Source: Caenorhabditis elegans
Taxonomy: Eukaryota > Nematoda > Chromadorea > Rhabditida > Rhabditidae
DNA: 64,000 bases
NCBI RefSeq assembly: GCF_000002985.6
Contig: NC_003284.9
Location: 7,254,001-7,318,000 of the forward strand
Direction of reading: 5' to 3'
A program made the translations under genes and the position numbers. This document shows positions 1 to 11,664 of the stretch, one piece after another; the stretch's first letter is position 1, and every line of letters begins with the position of its first letter. The notes beneath the pieces are model-generated. The model was not told the origin of the DNA. It saw only the letters and a list, made by a program, of their open reading frames with translations, and made no database searches.

Positions 1-593
1 CGAACATGATTTTCAATACTGAAAAAGCACATTAAATGTTGAAAATTTGAATGGAATAAACTTACTTCGGAATAGTTGTGTAGTTATGATCTGTTAACCC
101 GTCTTGTCGGATAGTTGTTACCTCGACGTCGTCTGACACGTATTCAAAAAGTCTTAAAAGCAAATAATATACTAGTTTTGTTTCAACAAAAAATACTCAC
201 GGCTTAGAAGACTTTGGGGAAGAAATCGAATAAAGAAGGCATGTTTTACGTTGGTCCAACAGTGCTTCCACATCGACGGGTGGCACGGGCTCGGTGAATT
301 GTATCTGAAGAGAAAGGAGTGCGCAGATGTGTAATAATTATTGATTTACCTTTTCCATCATTGAAACCGCCAAATCCAATCCATTATCGCCTTCTGACAG
401 CCGGTGGATTGGATGTAGTCCACTTATTACATGCTTCCGTACTTCTGACGCCGTAACTCTGAAAAATATAATGATAAATTAAAAAATTTTTAAAGACATA
501 ATTGAAAATTACTTACTTGCTTCGTTTCTTCACAAACGCCCGCTTGCCATCAGCAGGCTTCATTTCCAGTGAACTTTTCCTATCAAGACCCAT
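1..593 (-). CDS. Unrecognised gene, 5' part (runs off the left edge)
   Basis: Five exons can be joined in one frame: 593-517, 458-350, 304-201, 152-66 and 18-1, with GT donors and TTCAG/TTAAG acceptors; the last intron is 47 nt. The visible 131 residues start MGLDRKSSLEMK and contain a basic stretch (FVKKRSK) and a segment GLHPIHRLSEGDNGLDLAVS. I do not recognise a domain. The start at 593 was chosen because it is the first in-frame ATG after an acceptor-like TTTCAG at about 605, which would serve as an SL trans-splice site; a cis-spliced upstream exon cannot be excluded. A four-codon upstream ORF (604-593) sits between that acceptor and the start. The 3' end lies outside the window. Confidence 0.6.
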
Positions 594-2023
594 TACTTTG
601 TCATCTGAAATTCACTTATTTCAATTTAAAATCGCAAAAAAACAACTGTATAATTGCTTTACAAAAACAGTGTTTGGCTAAACAACATGCGGCGGGCGCA
701 ACGAAATGTCGTATTGGAGGGAACGGGTGAGTGTGTGGTGGTGTGTATAGGAGGAAACGAGGAGAGGACACTGGGAGGACACCAATCTCATTGAAGTGAG
801 AAGAAGAAGAGAAGGAAGAATAACGCAGCAGGCCAGGAAATATTTCTCTGGGCAAATATTGTGTTGCGAGCACAGATATTGTGTGTCAGGAACAGTGGTT
901 ATTTTAGTAATTGGGAGTTTGAAAAGTGTTCGGGATGATACTTTAACGAATAAATATTATTTTATTTTGGACAACAATACATCTGTAACGTTCATGGTTT
1001 CGTTTTTTTTTCTATTTAAGTTAATTGGATTTATTACGTTCAGTGCAAATTTATTTTTAATACAATTTTTCATGATCTATTGGTTGCTTCAGTTTTTATT
1101 AGAATTTTCTCAAATGTAAAGTACCGTCAGTAAGAGTTTTGTATAATTACAAACATAACAATCATTATTATTTAATTTTATTACATGTGCAAACAGTATT
1201 TAGCGTTCACATGAAATTTCAGTAAAACCTTTTGGAGAATTGTCAATTTTTACTTGGTTTTTAGAGTAAACTCAAACATTGATGGAGGTTAGCATTTATG
1301 CAGGTTTTTTACAACTCACACAAGGTGCAAAAAAAAGAGAGTAATTAAAGTATAAGAATCATAGAACAAACTGTTGTTTTTGCTGATTTTGAAAATTGAA
1401 ATAGATAAAAATTGAGGCATTTTTGTTCAAGTAAATTGGTGTGTAAGATTAATATTGAAAAACATGATGAATAATGGCTACTAGAGCTGTGCGGCTGTCA
1501 TCTGTCGGCGTCAGCCAAAAGCCGAAACATTGACCTTGTTTCGGCTGACGCCGACAGCCAAAAAAAAAGTAACTCGGCTGTTTGCGCCAGCCAAAATATA
1601 CTTTCAACAATATAAACTTCTTTATTCATTTTTTGAGCTACTATACGGAGTGTTTTATTTTAGTTTTTAGCATATGGTTTTTTCCAGCTTGCTGTTTTTT
1701 GCAACATTTTTTTAAAATATGTGTTTCACTTTATTGTCTTCGAATAAAAATAAGTTCATAAGTTATCACAAACATTTTATATTTAAAAAAGTAGATAGCA
1801 GACAGCACAGCTGAAATTTTTTTTGGCAAGCTCATTCGAATTTTGAATTATCTCTCGGCTTGAAAAAATGTAATACATCACTAAAGCGATATGTGCAGTA
1901 TTAAAATTTGATTATGGATTGCATTATCAACATTTTTTAAAAGCAATTAAGCAGAGGTGCTGAAACATTGCAATGATATCGTTTTCATTCAAATTCCCAA
2001 TTCGTTCTTTCCGAGATGCCGTA
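594..2023. other. Intergenic stretch, no gene supported
   Basis: Upstream of the first gene there is a GA-rich block (about 715-830) and then AT-rich sequence. ORFs here are short and have no splice-supported continuation. The only structure I see is the palindromic repeat at 1493-1559. Confidence 0.6.
1493..1559. repeat. GC-rich imperfect palindrome
   Basis: The left arm GGCTGTCATCTGTCGGCGTCAGCC is followed by AAAAGCCGAAACA; the right arm TGTTTCGGCTGACGCCGACAGCC is its reverse complement apart from an inserted stretch in the left arm. The loop is about 7 nt. A third partial copy (CGGCTGTTTGCGCCAGCC) follows at 1575-1592. The GC content stands out against AT-rich flanks, which suggests a fold-back repeat fragment. 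Confidence 0.6.
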
Positions 2024-2978
2024 TTACCTTGATAATCGAAGCCAGTAAGATTGAACCCCTGAAAGTTGAGAACTACAATTTTGAAACAAAAATTTGGAAA
2101 AGGATACCGTGTTCTGTTTCATCAGCTCAGTATCATTGAGCTGAGATGGTCCAAATTGAATGTTCATTAAGTATTGCCGACAGGTTTCTATCACGTTTGG
2201 GAATGATAATAGGGCAGATAATTTTTCCACTGCTTCAAATCCTTCTTCTGAAAATTAAACACAACAAATTTTCCTAGTATTTTAATATTTGTCATACCAC
2301 TATACACAATGTTCTCATTGAGTAACAAATCTCCAAAAAACTTGATTACTTGAGATTCTACTTGAGAAACTGAAAGTGGCGATGATACCTGAAAATACAA
2401 AACTTACTTATTAAATCATTAAACTTTACTCACACTTTCCTGTGACTTGTTTTGCGATGCAGATTCTTTCAACATATCTCGATTTACCCCAGTGGTTTCA
2501 GAAATATAGATATGGCAAGAGAGCCTCACGTTGTCATGGGTACCCCAATTTTCGGGTAGCGGCAGCCGATGCTCTCCCCACTCGTAATTGTTTACGATAT
2601 GATGTGTGTCGCTGAAGCAACAGTTTTTACGGATCACACCAGCACAGCCGACCCTTCTGCAAGAAATTGTGAAGACGTGATCAAATTTGATAGACCAGTT
2701 TTCAATGTGATCTTTTATAGGGCCAAAACAGACAAGGCATCCGACGACTCTTGACGCGTTCCCAGTTGTATTTTGTTGCTTGGAGAGGTGAAGGCCCCTG
2801 AATTATTTTATTTTTTGTTAACAAGGCAATTTGCAGAAATAAATAATTACCATAAAATACCACCTCTTGGAAACTGAATAAGTTTGCTATTCCAGTCACG
2901 ATCTCGGACTCCATGGAAAGTTGCCTCCAATGATATTACTATTGGGTCCAGTACACCATTTGAAGCCGGCTCTGCCAT
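2024..2978 (-). CDS. Hypothetical protein, 268 aa, four exons
   Basis: Exons 2978-2851, 2797-2434, 2388-2298 and 2247-2024 join cleanly in phase (807 nt including stop) with consensus donors and TTCAG acceptors. The start is the first ATG after a TTTCAG at 2983-2988, which may be a trans-splice site. The protein begins MAEPASNGVLDP and is moderately cysteine-rich in the middle (VFTISCRRVGCAGVIRKNCC), followed by a beta-rich looking part ending SCHIYISETTG. There is no signal peptide or membrane segment. The middle part loosely recalls the beta-sandwich of nematode MATH-type proteins, but I cannot assign a family. The phase-consistent splicing and lack of internal stops make it a likely real gene; its function is unknown. 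Confidence 0.65.
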
Positions 2979-4206
2979 TCCAAGCCTGAAAATCATTAAC
3001 TCAGATTCATTTTTTGTAAAAATGTTATAATACCACTAATTAAGGTTTTAATTGTTAGTTTATTGTTGCTTTCGAAATAAAAATAATGAAAACACAATCG
3101 ACAAATTCAAAATTAAAATGTTTTTGAAAAAAATTTGGAAAAAAAGATAAACATTCATCCAGCTTAAAATGTGCAAACCACCGTCTTCTGCTCCAGTATC
3201 GATCAAGCTGGCGCAAAAAGAAGACGAATACTGCATCAAGGAGTGTTAACTAGAAAGTAGAGGATTAGAGATGTGTATGCACATGGAACATGTGCAGTGG
3301 GTCTTGCTTGTGTATGGATGAAGCATATTTGTATTTAAATCAAAGATATACCTTTACATAACAAAAACAATGAATCATTGATTAAGGGAATCAACAAACG
3401 GGTGCTGATAAGAAAGTAGCTAGAAACTACTTGTATGTAATAACTAAAACCTATAATCTTAAGTTTCGCTTGTTATACAAAAAATGACGTGGAGAAAAAT
3501 AAACTAAATGAGAAATATAAACATACTGAAAACTAAAGATGGATTTTTATATTTAATGATTTTAGAGTTTGACTGAAAATTTAAAAAAACAACTTTTTCA
3601 TCTTATTTCGAATTTGTTTGTGTCATTTAGCAAAACTTCATACAATATCGTTATTTTCTAATTATCATACCTTATTAATTATTAACTCTCATAATTCGTA
3701 TGAGAGTATGTATCTGTTGTACATTGACCGGCACAATTCTATAAGAGAGGCGATGTTTTGATAGTTTTTTTTTCCAATAAACTATATCAATAAGTAGTAG
3801 TTGAAGCGAAAATTCTTTAACTATTAGTCGATGTTCATAAGATCGTTTTATATTTTTGTTTATGGTTTCTATTATAGAACAAGTTATAGCTGTCGACATC
3901 CGAGAACAGTTTGGACGACGATATTTGGTTTTCTGAAACTTGAACAAAACATATTCATTAAACGAACAAGACTAAATGTTTGCATTAAATACTAATTTGC
4001 GAACTTCAGATAGCTTGGAAACGAGCATGAAGCATGAAGCATGAGCAGAATTTTATTTCATAATTTTATTGCACTTTTAACAAAACAAACTTCGAACTAA
4101 AATTTTCTCTGATCTTCTGGGACGGTTTGACACTTTTATACATTCAATTTTTATTCGATAAGTATGCATGAATATATTTATATTGAATTAAAATGTGCAT
4201 TGCCAA
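2979..4206. other. Intergenic stretch, nothing recognised
   Basis: AT-rich sequence between two minus-strand genes. The open frame at 3947-3675 has no splice context or composition that suggests coding. A short tandem repeat of CATGAAG lies at about 4027-4042. Confidence 0.5.
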
Positions 4207-6377
4207 CTAAGTTGCGTGGAAAAATACACGATAAGTTTCCTCAATTAAGTTTTTCCAAGGCTCCACCATATCCGCGTCAGTGATTTTCATTCCATTCGAT
4301 ACATAGGCCAGTGTGAGTCCATTAGTTACATCGACTCTGACATTTTGTCCGCCAAATCCAGAGTGCCCAAATATCCATTGTCCCTAGAAATATTCACATA
4401 ATAATTTGCCCAAATTTATTTTGGTTTGCGTTAAAAACTGAACTGTTGAGTTTTTCGAACAAAGGCTTATGCCCAGCAAAAAATTAAAAAAATAACTTTT
4501 TATGTGTCTCATTTTATTACCTTTGGATTTTTAGTATACTGAAATCCGTATCCTTTGTTTTCTTCATATCCAATTGCATGATCATATACATGTTCTAACA
4601 CCGGTTGCTTTAATAATCTATACATGTTTTCCGAGAGGATTTGCTTGTTAGCAACCAACGAATGAAAATGCGCGAGTCCCTCAGCATTCGATATTCCCAT
4701 GTTGGATGGCATTGGCAGAAGACGATTAGAAACCAAGTTATACTAAAGAAAATGAGATTGACAACATTAGGATTATATTGAAAATAACTCTTACATCGTC
4801 CGTCGTGATCCAGGGAAATATTGAATACAGCTTTTGATGATGAATATTATCACCGGCAATGAATTTTCTCAAAGCTTCCGGATTAAGCAGTCCTATAAAT
4901 AATACATGGTTTCACATGATGTACTCTAGCTTCTTCAATCTTTCGTTTTTCTTTTTTCTATTAACAAACCTTGTCTCTCAATTTCTTCATTATTCAAATC
5001 AGTCAGTTTTGCTACATTTTCATTCGAGTTCTCACATTTCAACCCAATCGACAAGTTTTTTATTCCTAAAACATTAATTATTTGTTTGCATTAGGGGCCG
5101 GGATGAATACCGTATTTATGTACAAAATCTTCATTCAATATTTCAGCAATTCCTCGTCTCTTTTCGTCAATTCTGCGTACAATTTGGTCGAGGAGCAATC
5201 TGTAATAGTAAGTTATTTCTAGAATTTTATAAGAGAAACAGTCTTTCGTGAGTTTTCAAAACGTGAAACTAATGAACAAGTTGCTACTTTTGGTTCAAGA
5301 ATTTCATAAATGGCCCTTTTACGAATTACGTAAAATTTTGAGGCATTTTTCCAGTCTATGGGTGGGCAGATGTTAAATTGAAACTATCTTTAGTAAGCCT
5401 TCCATGAGAGTAAGTTTTTACCCTCCTTACCCTACCCTCTGCCCTACCCTACCCTACCATTTTCTCTGTTTTCACCCTATATTTATTAATTTCTCATTTC
5501 ATTTCTTATTTTCACTTCTAATTTTTCACCATTACGTGAAAACATAGGGTAGCGTGTCCATAAAATACTCTGTTCGGGTAAAGGGTAATAAAGGGTATCA
5601 ACGTGACCTACTTTATTTTTACCCTCACGGAAGGCTTAAGTTTGAGATTCCGTCTAAAGAAACATCATCAAACAGCTTTAAAGCTACGTTCACTATTCTC
5701 ATTTAAAAACACTACGATCGTAACTTCTCAATCTTACCCAAATGTCAGTGCATGATACAAGACATCGGAACCATTTGTCATTGGTACAGCTTCCTCAAAA
5801 AATTTCGATATCTTTGCTGGCTTTGTTATGTCTTCTCGTTCCAGTACTTCCTCCGTATAAGCAAGCCCAGCCTGTAAATGGCTGATGTTTTCTGGAGAAC
5901 TGCATGAATTTTTGTTTTACACGATGTAATGCTGCATCCAGAATTGTTATATTTTCTTTTCCGTTATTTGAAAAGTCAGGCCATATTTCCGATATTTTTG
6001 TTTCATAATTGATACCTTCTTTGTTTTTGTCAATGCAATACGCAAGAATTACAGCAGATATGCTCTAAAACTATAGTTATGTTACAATGATACCAAGTTC
6101 TTGTTAGCTTGCTTTTGTCGTTGAAAAAATAACCGACGTTGTGTCTTCTACCCATGGTTGCTTTTTATCCACATTTCTCAATCCTCCATACAAATTGATA
6201 AGTAGCTTGTCATTATGATAGACCGCAAACGATGCGCCAGCAGTTTCCAATCCCTTTTCAAAGTTTTCTCTGAAAAATGTTTACTCCCTTAAAATAGGAA
6301 GTGAGTACTCACCTGAAGACAGTTTTCACTGTGTCATATTCAGATTGAGCAAATCCGCCGATATTATTCCCAGGCAT
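4207..6377 (-). CDS. Serine beta-lactamase-like hydrolase (nematode LACT type)
   Basis: Nine exons join in phase to 393 aa: 6377-6313, 6269-6113, 6064-5921, 5871-5738, 5199-5111, 5065-4970, 4892-4795, 4742-4521 and 4383-4207. The fold is that of class C beta-lactamases and penicillin-binding proteins (beta-lactamase family, PF00144), which metazoans use for unknown, probably esterase or peptidase-like, substrates. The catalytic Ser-x-x-Lys is S71-T-T-K74, placed as usual about 70 residues in; the C-terminal H-S-G (around residue 342, in FGHSGFGGQ) takes the place of the K-T-G motif, and YEENKGYGFQY precedes it. No signal peptide is visible, so it is probably cytosolic. The intron directly after K74 has a GC donor. 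The longest intron holds a 245-bp inverted-repeat element. It belongs to a C. elegans multigene family; I cannot say which member. Confidence 0.88.
5394..5638. mobile_element. Small inverted-repeat (MITE-like) element in an intron
   Basis: The left end TAAGCCTTCCATGAGAGTAA (5394-5413) matches, with two differences, the reverse complement of the right end (5619-5638). The interior is rich in TACCC repeats on the left and GGGTA repeats on the right, so the whole element can fold back. It lies within the 5737-5200 intron of the beta-lactamase-like gene and contains no ORF. Confidence 0.65.
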
Positions 6378-9300
6378 TTTTTTTTCTGTAATTTGTTCTA
6401 TGATAGTTGCGTTTGAAGTAAAATACTGTGATGTTTTAGTTTTTTTTTTAATTTTTGTATACATTAGAATTGCCGTTTCTAACAGTCTCGCACTGGTTGC
6501 CAGACAGACTATATGAAAATTTTTAACAGTAAAAAAAAAATAAAACAGAAAAGTCCAAAAAATATAGTAAAGTTTATCAATAACAGTCCTGAAATGTAGA
6601 AATTTTGTAAAACATTAGTCGCGAGCGCAAGGGGCGCAGAGGACGTCTAAGAACTATTCTCAATATTATATTGCTTCTTATTTAATAAGGCATAAAGTGT
6701 GAAACTTAAAAAAAAATAATCAAAACAGAAAATTCTGGTAACTAGAAGTTTCTATGATTTGACGTTTTGGAACTGAACTAACGCCTATTACCATAGTACC
6801 GATTGATAAAGGAAAAATTAATTTAAATTTGTTTAGTTGACAAACTAAAGACCGGTTCTTATCGTCACTAGACTGTTTAACTTCCTGTTTGATATAATTG
6901 AAATTGAAATTTGACAAGTTTGCGATTTATGAACTTCTCTAACAATGTGAGGATAGTTTCCTTTTTACTGAAAAGCTATGAGCATTAAGAAGTTTGAATG
7001 GCTGAGAAGTGTCTATTGTTCTTACGGAAAAAGAGCTGCGTAAAGAACAGAGGCTGTCTGGACGGAAAAAATGAATACACATAAAAAGCTTTTAAAAAGA
7101 AAAATGAGGGCGGCTGGACCATTGACTGCTTTCCTTTTATTTTATTTTTTCTATGGAAACCGAGAAATTATCTCAGTCTCAGTCACGAATTTTATGGGGC
7201 AATGCAACGAGCTGACGGCGCTCCTTAAGTGAATCTTTGAAGTCAGAAAAGGCAAAACGACTAGACGGAAGGATAAAAAGAGGAATGAGAAATGTGAAGG
7301 CAAATCTGCATCCCACGAAACAAAAAAACCCCACGTTTCGGCAAGCATGGTGCTGCGAAAAGGAGCTTGTCGATTAAAAGAGTTGACGAAAGTATGGCTC
7401 ATAATGTCTTTGAGACTAGAGGGACAAGTATTTTTCCCACACGCAGACACACTCGAAAACCACATGTCAAAATGCAAAATATGCCAGAAGCAAATTCAAA
7501 GCAACACAAAAACTGACAAAACGCTTTTCGTCGAGAAAAAAGGGAGGGCAAGACATTTGAAAAAGTGGCAGACGAGCTTGTAACTTTTCGGATGCCTTCA
7601 GAGGTCTTTTGCAGCTTCTATGGGGAATTCACATGAGAATCAGCGATTCTGACGAGCAAAATGCAACGTTCACTTCGATAAATGTTACAATGTTACTAAA
7701 AAGAGAAGTGTTGATGCAAAGCCGATGTTTAAACGTCAAAGTAAAACAAGTTCTTTCAGGATTTGCTTCATGAAAAAAAGTCGGTAGACGCATTAATCTG
7801 TCAGTTCAAATTATAATTTTTATTTCCAAATCCAGTCGTTTAAAAAGGAAATCATCATTGAGTGATGCCGGATGAAATATTATAGGAGTAACTGGAAAAC
7901 TGGTGATGGTGGCAAGTTTTATGAAAACAACGTCTCAGCATAAAATATTCCATTAATACATAAGGTATTACAATAACAAGAGTACGTTTAGAAGCAAATA
8001 AGAAAAAAACTGTCTTTTCCCATAGGTATTGCTTACAAAATTATTTTCTAATTGGTAATATAACGTAGTAGAAAACATTTTCTGTTTTCACAGACTAGAC
8101 TTTTTTATAGAAATGAACTTAAAGGTTATTTATCCCTCAGGGGATGTATTACTATATTCCGTCATAATAATAAAACATTGTATGCACAAGAAAAATACAA
8201 AAAATTAAAAGAAAAACAAGAAAATTAGAATTCAATTAGCAAAATAAACCAAAAATGAGTTGGAATTCTTCGAAATGCTAATTTCTTGGCGTTTTGTTTT
8301 TGCTAGGAAACTCAGCGCGTTACCTTTATTTTGAATATATTCAAGAAAACTTGAAGAAATTTGAATATAGAAAGAAGTTAGAGAAACTGTCTTCAAAAAA
8401 AAGTTGAAATATATTTTTCATATGGAAAATTGCTTATTTGTATACCTGGTACAAAAATGTATATCATTTTGAATACTTTACGTTACCCTTTTGTACATAT
8501 TTAAGATAGTGTTTGTCTAAACCTGAAAATGCTAATCGATTTCACGTTCCGATTAAATCATTATTTTTAAAAGAAATGGTTAAAAAACTAATTATTATAG
8601 AAAATATTTTTGAGCCGGGTATACTACACAAGTATCAAAACTTGTAAGGCATGCCTATCTGAAAATTGCCTCCGCCTCTTTCTGGGTTGCCTCGCAAACT
8701 TATTCGTAGTTCTTGAAACTCGTCGTGCTCTGCTCGTACATTTATTTTTATTAGCATGACTTAGTAGAACAGAATGAAAATTAAGCAAAATTTTAGAAAA
8801 GTTAGACCTCAATGTTAGTGATAGTTCAAAATTGACCTTATAGTTAGCAAAAAAGTTTTGAAATTTTTTGAATTAGATCATATCAGTTGATGAATTTTGT
8901 AAAAATAGACTTTAGAAATGGTATTATGAAAAACTGCATGAGTTATATTTAATTTCAGTTTCATAGTCTGCATGAATCAAAGTAAAAAATGTGTGGCATT
9001 CCGAAATTTTATTTTTAGCAGGTTTTGAACCTATATTTATCAGTTTTGTTGTGTTTATTCATTCTTGAACGAGTCTTGTCCGTTTAAATTGAATACGCTA
9101 GTTTTTGCGGTTGTTAATTTTTCAAAGTTACTTTTGTTTAAAAAAAAATCATCAAATTCATTTAGTCCTTTTTCCTGTTTTACATGTCTCCTTTTCAAAT
9201 ATTTATCCTGTAATCTTTCTTGCTTCCTTCGCCGCTTTTCAAAATTGTATTCTGAAATAAAACAATTGCATTTTCTCATAAACATTCAGAAAATATAAAA

Positions 9301-11652
9301 TACAGCGAAAACATTAATATTGAGAACACGAGATTCTTAGATTTGCTTTGAAAACAACCACGTCAGAAGAACCAAGTGTGCGCGAAACTGTGTTGAGACT
9401 GGGTTATCTTGATTTTTCTATCTGTGTTGATGTAATTTAGTAGGAAATTCCCTCATTTGTTTTGTTTCTGAAATTTCAAATTTAAGGCAATCAATGTTAG
9501 ACTTTTCCGGGAAAATCATTAAAACCTCGGAACTCAAAATCAGACCACACTATTTTCCTATTGATAAGCTGAAAAATGCATTATTTCGTAGTTTTCCGAC
9601 AGAAAAATGTGTGTTTGCATCAAATGAAAGCATTTAGTTTGATTATGCTGTATAAATATCGTTAGCACACGCATGTGACCGAATGGATAAAGCGAGCAAT
9701 TCTTTAGTGTGAAAAAAAATATTCTTTGAAAATGGATACCATCTCCTTTTAGTTTTTTTCTTTGGTTAAACGCCTACGAAATAAACTGCATTCAGTTATA
9801 AATATAAGTTCCAAAAAAATGAACTTATAACGAATTTTTCATGTTTGCCTCTACTCGTCTTTGCCTGATTTCTGATTTAATTTGACATCCTGTCATTCTA
9901 CACTCAGCTTACGTTTTCTTTTAAATTTTCCCTTCACATCATTCACATTTTTTTTGTGCTTTTCTTTTTGTTTTTTTTTCTTTTTTGTGACACTCCTCAT
10001 TGATAAATAGTACTCATAGGGGCTATGTTTTCTTGTGGGAAAGGAGAATGAGTTTTTCAATAGCGTCATTTTATTTTATGATCGGGGTCATGTACACATG
10101 AACACAAACTCTGGATTACATTGCATTACTTTCCTGCGTTTCTTGAACTTGTAGATTGCAGTTAAATTAATTTCTTATGACAAAACATATTTCAAAAACA
10201 TGTTTTGTCGTGTTCCTGGTGAATTTTTTATATCAAGTGCAGAAACAATACAAAAAATTTTCGAATGTATTAAATTAGAAATAAAATAATATATGTCCTT
10301 CGAAGTCAAAAAAAGAGTGACCGATTAAACTTTGGCTGCTTCATTCAAATCGAAATGACACTAAAAATGCAAATTTCAGAACGCGACTTCTAAAAAATTG
10401 GATTCACTTATACTTTCAGTACAAGATTTTGTTACCAATGATGTTTACTGAAAACGTACCAAAACCGTGACAAAATGCTAAATTTCGCTCAATTTCATGA
10501 AAATTTTGATCCTTCATTTTGTGACAATTTTGAGTCTAATGAAGCAAACAAATTTTATTCCGTTGCTCCCTGCATAATAATGATGTTCCCATGCTTACGT
10601 GTATGTTGTATTTAAATTTTTTGTCTGGTCTATTGATGATGAGCCACAACATTGCATATTTCATGCAGAATAAAATATCTAAAATCCATAAGGTTCTATC
10701 TGTTTTTCTTCAATTTTTACAACTTTTCCGTAGCTTGATGATTCCCAGCTGATGTTCATCGGTCCATCTCCGTCTCATTTCCCCTTTCCTTGCACTATTG
10801 TTCAAACTGGTGGAAGTCATCATCGTTTTCGAAAAAAAAACCCCGCCAGCAGCGCGGGTTATTGCTCGTTTGGCATTTCGTATTCATTTTTTCGAAACCA
10901 TCCGTTTCTCAAACATAAAAAACTGCGATATAACCCTTTAACCCGTTGAGAACGATGAGAGTGGGAGAGAGAGAAGAAAGGTCGAACAAGAGAGAGAAAA
11001 AAGAGGAGACCAGTATTGGACGGAGACAGGGTCGAACCGCGGTTCTTTCTCCCTCTCTGTGAGTAAATGTACGGGTAAACGTCGGCTTGTGTGAGTGAAT
11101 GGTGAGCGCCAGTGAGCGTTGTGTGAGCGCTCGAACAAGTGGGGGTGAGAGAGAAGGGGAATGAAATGCGTGTGTGTGTGTGTCTTCTCTGTGAGCGACC
11201 GACCCGGCCCGTCTGCCTGTGCGAGTGGTTTTTGCCTTCCCACTGTCCCGTTTGGACAGCCATCCCCCCTCTCGTTGTGTTATCCGTAGAGCGTACCAGC
11301 CTCCTCTCATTTTTCACTGCACCTTTTTTTCATTTTTCTTTTATTCTATTTTTTTCTTTTTCTCAAGTGCTCTGCTGCCCGAAGAGTTTCGTTTTCTATT
11401 TTATTTTTAAGCAAAAAGAAAAAAATCACGAATACTCTTGGTTTTCACATTTCCCGAATAGATATAGTCTTCACAGTTCCTGGTTTTCTTTGAAAATAGA
11501 AATGTAAATGTAGAGTTTTCCATTCCATTTTTTTATTGGCATCATTAGACGTTAGACTACTCTTACATCGAGCTCATGTTTATTGCGGCTAGTTTTCTTT
11601 GCTTTTTTTTAGTTATTTTCCTCCTTCTCTCTTTCTTATATGCATTTTTTCA
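6378..11652. other. Gene-poor 5.3-kb intergenic region
   Basis: No splice-supported coding sequence was found. The sequence is AT-rich with scattered short ORFs (for example 7477-7151 and 9285-9055) that lack conserved motifs. A short GC-rich hairpin (AACCCCGC-CAGCA-GCGCGGGTT) sits at 10839-10860. From about 10950 to 11330 the composition turns GA/CT-rich with GTGTGT runs, as expected of a promoter and 5' region for the plus-strand gene at 11665. Confidence 0.5.
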
Positions 11653-11664
11653 GCGGTCCAAGCC

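Noticed and set aside
796-1119. Plus-strand 107-codon frame
   Set aside because: Low-complexity start and hydrophobic AT-driven tail, no splice context, and it overlaps the upstream region of the minus-strand gene.
4207-6377. Recent bacterial transfer or contamination for the beta-lactamase-like gene
   Set aside because: The gene has eight introns with worm-type splice sites and host-like composition, and nematodes carry a family of such genes.
9660-9700. tRNA-like GTGACCGAATGGATAAAGCG
   Set aside because: It resembles a D-arm, but the A box has two mismatches and no B box follows within 60 bp.
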